A stretch of DNA of 64,000 nucleotides from Cranoglanis bouderius (Eukaryota; Chordata; Actinopteri; Siluriformes; Cranoglanididae). The stretch spans positions 13,400,513-13,464,512 of the forward strand of contig CM042565.1 of NCBI GenBank assembly GCA_023630585.1, given 5' to 3'. A program made the translations under genes and the position numbers. The notes below the pieces were generated by a model that searched no databases, was not told the DNA's origin, and worked only from the letters and a program-made list of their open reading frames with translations. How positions within the stretch are numbered: the stretch's first letter is position 1; each line of letters opens with the position of its first letter. This document shows positions 54,801-64,000 of this stretch, piece by piece.

Positions 54801-57800
54801 CACACAAAGCGACTGGAGACCGTTCATTTTCAATGAGCGCTGGTGACTTCTGGCCACATGAGCGACTGTAATGCAGATCCCTGAGTTATTTGTTACTATA
54901 GAAGTGATGACATATTAAAAAGAGCACGTTAATATAAATGTTGCAGTCGGCACTCCTGTCAAAGCTGCTATTATAGAAAATTAATCGACGCCTTCTGACC
55001 AACCAGAATCGAACTTTCAGCAGTGTAGTGGTATAATTTGTTGTATCGCCCAGTCTTGGCTGAAATGTTTACTGATTACTAAATAAATACTAAACATAAC
55101 GACTACACTATACCTGTATGATTACTTGACGATTAAATTAATTGTGTTTGATGTGTATATAACAAGACTTGTAAAACAGGTTTTATTGTGTACTGTGTAA
55201 AAAAAAAAGAAAGTACTGTTGTCTTGTGTGCAGTTCTGTGCTACTCCTAAATGCTCACCGAATCAGATGGAGGCAACACGGACACCTACGTGGATATTCA
55301 AAAGGTGAGGAGTACTGTTTTTGTTATTGTACAGTGACTGTAAGAAGGTTTTCACACTCACACTGGTCTTTCTACTCTTATGAATGCTGTATAGTGGGGC
55401 AATGATGGCTTCTTTCTTATGACGGACAGATGGTGGCAGTAATCTGTCTCCTCACCCTTCTCCAGTGTACTCCGGTGGCACAGGTTCCTGTACATGGCTA
55501 CTGATGTTTTAGTTATATTCCTAAATGCGTTTTTTATGTCTATTTAATAAATACAAATATTAAAAAATAAAAATAAACCACATTTGAATTTAAAACACCT
55601 TTGGCTTTTCCACAGACTTCCACAAGACCCCACTGTAGCTCTTGGCACATAAAATAGTTTTATACAACCACAAGCAGTTCAAACAGGATGAACTTGAAGG
55701 AATAATAGTTAGCATGTCCTTTGCTAGCTATAGTAAACAAACTGTAGTGATCTTGGCTAAAAGAGATAAAATTTTTTTTTTATCAATATTCTAAAATTTT
55801 CCAAGTATTTTAAAGACTTATCTTAAATGAATGGGAGATCAAAAACAGTCATATTTCCTAGCCAGCTAGCTGTAAATGTTTGCTAGCTGGTTGTTACAGC
55901 TAGCTGTAACATAGCTAGTTAGCAAATGTTTGAATATTTACCACAGCAAAACTAGCTACCTAATTACCTGCTCCTGCTGCTGCTGCAAAAAAAAGCTTCT
56001 TTAGAACATTTCTGATTATTTCCATCACATAGACATAATTAGTAGTTTTATACAGTGTCTTCCATTAATATTGGCACCCTTGGTAAATATGAGCAAAGAA
56101 GACTGAAAAATTGTCTTTATTGTTTAACCTTTTGAGCTTTTGTTAAAAAAAATTCACAAAAATACTCTGCTCTCATGGATATCAAAAAAACTGCAAACAC
56201 GACACAGGTTTATCCAAAAAATATCTTTGTTAAATATAAGTGTGCAACAATTATTGGCACTCCTGTGAATTCATATGAGAAAAATATATTTTATATATAA
56301 GTATATTCCCATTGATCTTTTACATTTTGTTAGTACAAAAAGAAATTGTTCAACCATGACTTCCTATTTTACAGGGGTATAAATATGAGGTAACACATAG
56401 GCCAAATTCCCTTAGTCATTCATAACAATGGGTTAGACCAAGGAATATAGCTGTGATGTGCGGCAAAAGGTTGTTGAGCTTCACAAAATGGGAAGTGGCT
56501 ATAAGAAAATAGCACAAGCATTGAAAATGCCCATTTCCACCATCAGGGCAATAATTAAGAAGTTCCAGTCAACTGGAAATGTTATGAATCAACCTGGAAT
56601 TGGACGTTTGTCTATATTGTCTCAACGCACTGTGAAGAGGATGGTTCGAGTGGCCAAAAAATCTCCAAGTATCACAGCTGGAGAATTGCTGAAGTTTTGG
56701 GGTCAGAAAATCTCCAAAACTACAATTCGAAGTCACCTACATCACCACAAGTTGTTTGGAAGGCTTTCAAGAGGAAAGCCTCTACTCTCATCCAAAAACA
56801 AACTCAGTCATCTTCAGTTTGCCAGACACTACTGGAACTTCAAATGGGATCGGGTTCTATGGTCGGATGAAACCAAAATGGAGCTTTTTGGCAATAAACA
56901 CCAGAGGTGGTTTTGGCGCACAGAGAGGTAGCCATATGGAAAAGTACCTCATGCCCACGGTTTAATATGGTGGTGGCTCTTTAATGTTTTGGGGCTGTTT
57001 TTCTGCCAGAGGACGTGGACAATTTGTTAGGATACATGGCATCATGGACTCTATCAAATATCAACAGATATTAAATGAAAACCTGACTGCCTCTGCCAGA
57101 AGGCTTCAAATGGGCCGTGGCTGGATCGTCCAGCAGGACAATGATCCAAAACATACATCAAAATCAACAAAACATGAACAAAAATTATCCAAAACGTACA
57201 TCAAAATCTGTGACAATTTTTCACAGCCTTCTTTGCTCATACTTACCAAGGGTGCCAATATTAGTGGAGGGCACTGTAGTTAATTAATTAATAAATACCA
57301 CCAGAACCCAGTGAAGCCTTCTTTCAAAATAAAATTAGATTAGCCATTGGGAATCATTAGAAACAATACATTACACATCACCAAAAACACATTTCAGTGG
57401 TCTCTAATGGTTTCTAATGATTTTTCTTTTTCAGCAGTTATAAAACAGCGCCTGTTTGTTTCTTTACAAATTAATTTTTTTTAGAGTTCAGGCAAATATA
57501 CCAATAGAGTTCATACCAAAAACAGTGCTCTTGGATTGGACAAATATCATACTATGTATTTTTTCCAGCATCATGTTTTGGTTTTTTACATTCTTAGCAC
57601 AGATTTCTCCAAATAAGTTTATAGACAATGCTGTTTACACTGTATGATTTTCAGCCACGGGCAAAAATCACTGGCGGCCAGTTTATTGCCTTCACAACCA
57701 AAGTCACCTGAAATCACACACAGTCTCTGTTTGATTCAGGCTCTCCAGGTCTTCAAGCACGTGTGCCCACACTTCCTCTCTTAATCGCTACCGGGGGTGG

Positions 57801-57894
57801 CTACTTCGGCTACAATCGATATGAACGCTATAAAGACCGGGAGCTGGAGAAGCTTGGCATTGAGGTTCCTCCACGTCTCGCCAATGAGCTACAG
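51866..57894 (+). CDS. pisd: PISD, phosphatidylserine decarboxylase (5' part only)
   Basis: Inner-mitochondrial-membrane enzyme that decarboxylates phosphatidylserine to phosphatidylethanolamine. Three exons are visible: 51866-51927, 55234-55304 and 57740-57894 (288 nt, 96 codons, ending in phase 0). The start MAASLCKVCFSSAPSAARKT is basic and Ser/Ala-rich, as expected for a mitochondrial presequence. Exon 3 carries the membrane segment and the diagnostic LLIATGGGYFGYNRYERYKD, RELEKLGIEVPPRLANELQ block. The catalytic domain and the LGST self-processing site lie in exons not found before 64000, so the following intron exceeds 6 kb. Intron 1 contains a MITE array and two other elements, intron 2 a Tc1 copy. 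The gene starts about 1.4 kb after the prr14/prr14l poly(A) signal, in the same direction. Confidence 0.92.
52196..53157. repeat. Tandem triplication of a MITE with (GAT)n at every junction
   Basis: Three head-to-tail units at 52211-52516, 52537-52835 and 52859-53133, all in the orientation opposite to the single copy at 13632-13901. Each is preceded and followed by a (GAT)n run (before 52211, 52517-52536, 52836-52858 and 53134-53157). Units share GGTTTCCACTACAAATACCA and ACCCACAGGGACCATTACAG; unit 3 lacks the doubled ATAGACATAACATGCCACCA of units 1 and 2. In pisd intron 1. Confidence 0.95.
53586..54077 (+). mobile_element. Internally deleted Tc1/mariner element
   Basis: Ends CACTATATGGCCAAACGTTT and the inverted AAACATTTGGCCATGTAGTG, flanked by TA (53584-53585 and 54078-54079). 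The interior keeps degenerate plus-strand transposase around 53700-54000 (pieces such as SMKTWFAK-like and LNSTELGLNW), with no intact frame. In pisd intron 1. Confidence 0.85.
54082..55060. mobile_element. hAT-like non-autonomous element, relative of 29086-30084
   Basis: Begins TAGGGGTTGGGCGATATGAT and ends with TGTATCGCCCAGTCTTGG. The interior follows the same order as the 29-kb copy (ACATTTAATGTTGTT, CTCACCAGCATCTTTTT, ACCAACCAGAATCGAACTTT). It lies directly next to the Tc1-derived element on its left. In pisd intron 1. Confidence 0.7.
56053..57276 (+). mobile_element. Tc1/mariner copy with early stop and C-terminal deletion
   Basis: Ends of the CAGTGCCCTCCAC family (the left end has CAGTGTCTTCCATTA), flanked by TA (56051-56052 and 57277-57278). 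The start codon at about 56428 is followed at codon 3 by TAG; the frame is then open from 56458 to about 56931 with the helix-turn-helix region and SDETKMELFG. The second Asp block VQQDNDPKHTSK is near 57125-57165, and the third catalytic block is deleted. In pisd intron 2. Confidence 0.92.
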
Positions 57895-59561
57895 GTGAGG
57901 CTTTCATGTCGTTTTCAGCTGTGGTTTTGGCCATGTCGTGTGTATACCAGCAGCCTGGGAACATGGTGTGCTCTCCATGCTGTGATACAGATACTTCTGT
58001 CCATTCTGAGGCAGTCTGCTTTCTCCACTGACAGTGTGTGCAGTATTATTGAGTAGCACTGAAGGAGCAGCCTTCAACAATGTGATTGTGTCACATTAAA
58101 TTTCCACCAGTGTCTCTGGATACCATGCTCAGAGTGTGTGTGTGTGTGTGAGTATGTGAGTCATAGAAATCACTGTGCAATGTTTTTCACATCATCTTGT
58201 CAGATTCTGTCCTTTATTTAGCGAATATGCTTACGCTATAATATTTATTCCATATTAGAAAGTTGCCTTGGCCTGGGAATCCACTGGCATGTGGAGTAGG
58301 CTTATTTGATCATAATATTTTTGTCATTTTATACAGCAAGCCTGTTTGTTATGGGCAAACATTTTTCGTGTTTTTCATATGGGTGACCAGATATTTTTCG
58401 GATAACCCGATAAGCAAAATGGAGTGGGTGATATTGCAGAATTTTTTTCGACGCACATGTATCACAATGATTCAGGACTGCGTTTGATTGCGGATTGTTT
58501 GTCCACAAATGAAATATTACTAATTATTAATTTTTCCCGATAAAAGTACGATTCTAAAAACCTGAGCTGAGACTGGACTTGTTCTTTAAAACCGGTGCTG
58601 ATGCAACCACTTGTCCCTGTCTGTTTAGTCTGTTAGTGTTGTCTAGGGCACACTGTAAATAAAGTTATTTGGGGCTTATTGACCTTGGAATAAGGTCATT
58701 GTGGTCTTGTGCTCTTAATGCTACAGCTTCGGATTTCACTGACCCTTATGTTACCTCTAACCAACTTTCATTCAGTCTGTCCAATAAAGTCTGTCATCAT
58801 TCAGCTTTAATTTCTGCATTTTACTGGAAACCGTCATTTTATTAATCCTTCAACGTTGTCCTCGAATATTGTTTCATAACAGCCGCTTTGTAATGGGACA
58901 GTCATTTCCCAGTGACGTGTAATCAGGATACAAGATTGAGGTATTGGTATAAAAAGTGATGGTCACTTACATACTGATAAAACTTGGCTGGTGTAGTAAT
59001 TACATCACTTATATGGTTACTTTTGTCATACTGATTAGTGTAGTGAAATCTTACCCATGTTCTCATTGATTATAATGTTCTTGTGGCTGGAAGTTCAACA
59101 TGTTCACCTTTGGTCCACTTACAGCGAAGTCGTCTCCCACCAGAAAACAAATCCTGTGGGTCATTCATCTTTGTCATCTTGCTCAGCCTTAATGTTTATT
59201 CATATCGCACTCGTGATGTTTACTAAAGTATCTTACTGGTTTCGTGCATAAATTATTATAAAACATATCTGGATTTTTAGATGGTTTTATTCATCAAAAA
59301 TGGCGTGCAGATGTAAATTAATTTTGACATCAGTTATATTAAAAAAGTAAGTTTTAATTAATTAAAAGGTATTAATTAAAAGTAAAATGGGTAAAAAAAA
59401 AAAAACTGCTGAAAAATACTTGTAATGCATAAAGTTATTTATTAAACATTTAAATATGACACAACCTTTCTTTAAAATGTTTTTTTTTTTTTTTTTTTTA
59501 AACAAATACAGTAATTATGAAGCTCAGAAAAAAATGCCTTATTTAAAAAATGTCAGAGAAC
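57895..59561. other. Intronic or intergenic DNA, no gene seen
   Basis: Presumed pisd intron 3. AT-rich sequence with a short (GT)n at about 58134-58150 and T/A runs near 59390 and 59480. I found no further pisd exon here or further right. Confidence 0.5.
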
Positions 59562-60556
59562 TAGGGCTGTCAGAAGTACCGGTACTTCGGTACCAAGTCG
59601 GTACTTAAAATTTTTTCACAAGTACCGATAGTACCGAGTACCGGGTCAACCTGGTACTGATGCGCTGTCTGACAGGTAGTCAGTCGGGAACTTTTCATAG
59701 GTGCACCGTGCAGTTATGGCAGCGGTTGCATTATGGATGTTGTAGCATAGTTTAATTCAAGTGTAGGATTGCAAAAGTGGTTAGCATACACGCGTGCGGA
59801 CCGCTGCATTGTTAACTGTAAAACTATGCTATGTGCACAGCTGCTGTGTTTACGTAGGTACTCCTGCGATATATCTTTGGAAAGCTAAGATTATTGTGCT
59901 TCGATTGATATAAACCAACGCTTACAGAAGGCAACTCACCTATGAAGCCTCATATTAGTCCACTGATCCATAAAATCCCAACAAAAACAGTCTTGTTACA
60001 CTGGCAAAGGTCCAAACGATCCAATTAAGTAAAAATATTTAGTCGAAAACACATCATTACATCAATAAATACCCACGGACTATTGCTGTGTCATTTCAAA
60101 TTATAGTCAGATGTGCCTAATCTTTCACGTTTTCTCTGTTATATCACTTCAATTTAAAATTCCGAGCGTAAAGATGCCTAACGAGTGGCAAGTGTTTTGT
60201 TTCAGAAACATTTTTTACATAGTTTGTGTTTTTTGCTTGTAATTTATTTAGTTATTATTTACTTGAAAGGAAAAAACCTAAGGCCAAAACTTAAAGCATT
60301 TTTCAGAAATACTTGAAGTATACATATACATTTGTTTAATTTATTTTAATTAAGAAGTGTGTGTTGTTCAATTATGGCATATTTTTGTGTTTTGTATGCT
60401 TGCAATTTTTGTTTATTTATTTTTTATACCTTTAATTACTTGTGGGGGAAAAAAAACTTGAAACACTTTGAAATACTTGAAGCATACAGAATGGTACCGT
60501 GGAATTTTACTGGTATTGGTACCAACTACTGAAATTTTGGTACCGTGACAACCCTA
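59562..60556. mobile_element. 995-bp hAT-type non-autonomous element with exact 8-bp target duplication
   Basis: Starts TAGGGCTGTCA and ends TGACAACCCTA, flanked on both sides by CAGAGAAC (59554-59561 and 60557-60564). Clusters of GGTACC/GGTAC words lie just inside each end (59579-59650 and 60490-60545), as expected for subterminal transposase-binding repeats. No ORF. In presumed pisd intron 3. Confidence 0.92.
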
Positions 60557-61677
60557 CAGAGAACAAACATTAGCTTTTTTATCTTAAAAACTAGACCTTT
60601 TTGTGTTTAAAGTTTAGACAGGAATGCCCAAGTCATGCTGCATTTGTCGTCGTCGGCCATTTTTGATCGGGACAAGCATCACTTAATAAGGATATTTAAG
60701 TAATAAAATAAGGATAATGGTGACTAAAACATTGGAGTGGTTCAGAGGTGATTTACATCGACATATTTCTAAAAACAGCCCTGAATTATGGTCCAGCAGT
60801 ATACATGATAGGGTTAAATAGTCTCATTTTAATTGTTGACGGGCTAAGCTGGTGTCGCAGAAATGAGCCGAGAGTGGAGTGACACAGTGCCGAGCTGATT
60901 GGCTGGATTTGTTTGCGGAAAGCCATTTGGTGTGTGTTATCTTTTATCAGACTCGTATGTCATGCCCTATCTGTTTTATTTAGCAGTAATTACATCACAT
61001 CATACCTCCAGCATGGCTTTGTTGACCGTCACTCATTTTGACCTGGTGTTGACCCGATAAGATAATAAGATAAAGACACAACCAGTGAAGTGCTGCTGTT
61101 TGAGTTGTGGGACTGGCACAACATGACATCTTACTTCTAGTTAAAACACTGCTTTTGTTACCATGTTTGGTTAAGAATGAATTTTTAACTAGGAAATATA
61201 ATTCATAGAAGTATTTTAGTGTAAGGTCAGGTTTCAGATCCGGTCAGATAAGATGCAGGTTCCTTCTCTGATAATCAAAGTTTAGAGGGGGGAAAAAAGG
61301 AGAAGAAAAAGCAATGTAATTATTTTCAAATTGAAGGTTGGATTTAAGTTTTAAAAAAATAATAATAATAATAAAAAAAGCTTCGCAACTGTCTGCAGCT
61401 GATTTTGACAGTTTGAAGAAACTATAGCAGTGCCAACATCTATGGTTTAGCTGTAGAATCTACCAGAATTATGTGGCAGAATCATCTGCTGTTTTAGATA
61501 AAGCAGTTGTCCGACCAAATATGGAAAAAATTCTCCGACCCGAAAACCAGTTCACTGAAAGGGAAAGGGCGTGAAATACGTGCACTAGCTTGTCATGGCG
61601 GCTACTTTCGCCTCTTGCCAATTTTTACCTAGTAAACTTGGTTTTGTGAGTCAGTAACAGTAAGCAAAGGAGGCCAG

Positions 61678-62208
61678 AGCTAGATCATCCTGCAGCTCTC
61701 GCCTGGGTTCCCATTGAAGCTAAGCCGGGTTGAGCCTGGCCAGTACCTGGCTGGGAGACCTTTTGGGGAAAACTAAGGTTGCTGCTGGAAGTGGTATTAA
61801 TGAGGCCAGCAGGTGGTGCTCTCAATGTGGTCTGTGTGGGTCCTAATACCCCAGTATAGTGACAGGGACACTATAGTGTAGAAGCAGCACAGTCTTTCGG
61901 ACGAGACGTTAAACCGAGGTCATTAAAAGTCCCAGGACACTTCTTGTAAAAGAGTAGGTGTATAACTCTGGTGTCTTGGTTAAGGGCCCTTATCTATCAT
62001 GGCCCCCTAATAATCTCCATCCCTGAATTGGTTATATTCCTCTCCTTTCCGCCAATAGCTGGTGTGTGGTGGGCGTTCTGGCGCGCTATGGCTGCCGTCG
62101 CATCATCCAGGTAGATGCTACACACTGGTGGTGGTTTGAGGAGATTTCCCCCCATACTAAGTAAAGTGCTTTGAGGGCCTAGAAAAGCACTATATACAAT
62201 CTAAGGAA

Positions 62209-62255
<47 letters not shown>

Positions 62256-62256
62256 G
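61678..62256 (+). repeat. 5S rRNA-derived SINE (SINE3 type)
   Basis: The head resembles 5S rRNA including its internal promoter region: CATTGAAGCTAAGCCGGGTT, GAGCCTGGCCAGTACCTGG and CTGGGAGACC at about 61710-61762. The body contains GTCTTTCGGACGAGACGTTA, and the 3' tail AAGTGCTTTGAGGGCCTAGA ends in a (TTA)n run from about 62214. This order matches SINE3-type retroposons of fish, mobilised by a LINE sharing the tail. Confidence 0.85.
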
Positions 62257-62989
62257 GTAGGATTGTGATCACTTTCATTGGTAAAAGGATGGAGTAGCTC
62301 CTAATTATCATGTAGCAATCACACTGAATGTTTTTTTTTTCCCCTATGCAGTTTTCTTACTGTTGCTTGTAGCCAAACGAAATTTCACAAATGCTTCCTA
62401 GTACACAACCTGTTTAGGTTTAGTTTCATTCCATTTGCTATTTTTAAAAAAAAAAATCATCCATCTACATTAAACTAATAAGTAATATTAACGTGTTACT
62501 TATTTAAAGCTGATATTTTCAGCTCCCTCTTGCTCACTCGTGCATCGTTCCGAAAAGTCTAACTTTTAAATTGCTACCGTTAATCTACAATATAATAAGA
62601 CTGATACTGTCTTATTTTTTGATAACTTTAAACAAAAGTTGTAAAGCGTCAAATCTCAACAGGTATGATCCTGGAAATTGTGAGGTAATTGATGTACAGC
62701 AAAAATATAAAAAATAGACTTTGAGGGAAAAAATTGCTTAGAATATAATTTTTGTTAAACAGTGATTTATAGATACACAATACCACTTTAAAAAAAAAAA
62801 AAAATTATGTTTAATCACAACATGTCTGAAAGCATTGTTCCCCCCCCCCATGATATTGGGGATGTATAATCCATGTATAGTACTGTTATACCAGGACTGT
62901 CTATATAGTACTGTTAAACCTCCTGGAGTTATATAACTGATCCTAAAACCACACTGATCTTGAATCTCGAGTCTCTCTTCATAACCACG

Positions 62990-63142
62990 GTAAACAGGAA
63001 GTGAGACTCTTCACTCATTGGCCTGACTGAGTCACATGATTCACATTGACTCGTGTTTAGTTCCCTCCTCTCACAAGCAGAGGAGGCAGACTTCCCGTAA
63101 CTCACTTTACACCACGAGTCAAAAGATCACCGGTAAAAGTAA
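62990..63142 (+). promoter_or_regulatory. Candidate alternative promoter/first exon
   Basis: A non-repetitive island with GAGTCACATGATT (AP-1-like word next to CACATG), GGAAGTGA and a CACTCATTGGCC CCAAT-like word. It is followed by a purine-rich stretch and a strong donor (AAAA|GTAAGT) at about 63136. It could be a downstream first exon of pisd, which uses several first exons in mammals, or of the next gene. Speculative. Confidence 0.25.
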
Positions 63143-63480
63143 GTTAATAACTATTAGATTTTATTACTATTAAAGAAGTCTAGTGGGTTTTTTTTTTTTA
63201 AAGATTTTAAATGAAAACACGTTTGTTTTTCTAATCTTTTTGTTTAAATATTAAATGTCAGATGTTAGGCGGTATGTTAATATCCGTTTAGGGGAAGAGA
63301 TGTTTAGGATGGAAATGAAACAGACTGTAATTAGGTGTCATGTTATGTGCTCTTAAATGAAATGATGCAGATTTGTATATTTACCGAGATGTGGGTTACT
63401 CAGCTAGTTTAAATGCTGAAGCCCCTGTTATTGAATAGAAGGAAGCCGCTATTTCACAGTATTGTGAAACATTTGAAGGG

Positions 63481-63740
63481 TACAGTCCAGTGCAAAAGTT
63501 AGTACACCGTTAAGACGAAATGATCTTTATAGAAACAAAAACATTTTGTGTTTTCAGTTTCATAGATGTTCCTTCATTATGAGAGGTCACGAAATATGGT
63601 CACATGATGCTGGGTTTCCTCAAACTTTTTACAGCTTTTAACTGTAAATAATCCACAGACAGTCTTGGCACAAAATGATTTCATGAACATAATCCAGCTT
63701 CTCAAATACTAGGCTCATTATCTAAAAATATACAATAGAT
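63481..63740. mobile_element. Tc1-like terminal fragment
   Basis: AGTGCAAAAGTTAGTACACC resembles the terminal repeat of a Tc1-type family; a similar word (AGTGTAAAAGTTAGCACACC) is at about 16572. No matching second end was found. Confidence 0.35.
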
Positions 63741-64000
63741 TTCTGGCTATTTGTTGGCAGTTTTTATTCCTGAACTCATTCATTTAAACTCACCAGTTAA
63801 ACAGACTAGTAACTGTAACACTCGGTAATTAATAGAATTGCTTAGATAATGATGAGTTCGGATTTCCATGACTGTAATAAAAATAAATAAATAAAAACTT
63901 TTTTTTTTTTTTTTAAATATGCATAATGATCCACATTAGCAATACATCAGGTGATAACGGAAATCTTTAATCTACCCAGTAGGTAATTGCTGGTACACAT

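Noticed and set aside
1..64000. A new multi-gene system
   Set aside because: All well-supported exons belong to five known vertebrate genes, and the remaining ORFs are transposon parts or chance frames. Nothing supports an undescribed system.

Overview
The window is nuclear DNA from a ray-finned (teleost) fish. It is AT-rich and intron-rich. The coding exons match vertebrate genes, and the spaces between them are packed with the Tc1/mariner, hAT-type, RTE, L2-tail and SINE repeats usual in teleosts. The species cannot be fixed from sequence alone. There are no prokaryotic genes, CRISPR arrays or operons, and I see no convincing new multi-gene system. The value of the window lies in five conserved genes, rebuilt exon by exon, and in several unusual splice-site and transposon features.

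Layout, left to right. (1) slc25a46, minus strand, 12931 down to 846: seven of its exons (217 codons), with the last exon lying left of the window. (2) tmem150a, plus strand, 16408-24581: complete, seven coding exons, 294 aa. (3) 24.6-33.6 kb: gene-poor, with a full-length Tc1 copy, a 1-kb hAT-like element and smaller relics. (4) vamp5, minus strand, 38127 down to 33898: complete, three coding exons, 115 aa, with an apparently intact Tc1-type transposon in intron 2. (5) A prr14/prr14l-family gene, plus strand, about 40.44-50.43 kb: eight or nine coding exons, 938 or 956 aa, ending in the Tantalus-like region. (6) pisd, plus strand, from 51866: the first three exons (96 codons), with the catalytic part beyond the right edge. 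(7) 57.9-64 kb: intron or flank with a 995-bp hAT-type element and a 5S rRNA-derived SINE.

The proteins act in separate membrane or nuclear roles: SLC25A46 (outer mitochondrial membrane dynamics and lipid transfer), PISD (inner-membrane PE synthesis), TMEM150A (plasma-membrane PI4P control), VAMP5 (R-SNARE) and PRR14/PRR14L (chromatin or midbody-linked). They are not an operon. The vamp5-tmem150a and prr14l-pisd neighbourhoods do match linkages known in mammals (human 2p11.2 and 22q12).

The main points for a second look are these. Two unrelated genes use a long (CT)n microsatellite as the polypyrimidine tract of a 3' splice site. slc25a46 intron 5 appears to be a GC-AG intron. A Tc1-family transposase with DD35E spacing is uninterrupted. 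An RTE insertion has a perfect 19-bp target duplication. A ~290-bp inverted duplicate pair flanks the 3' half of vamp5. A MITE is triplicated with GAT repeats at each junction. An upstream ORF overlaps the tmem150a start.
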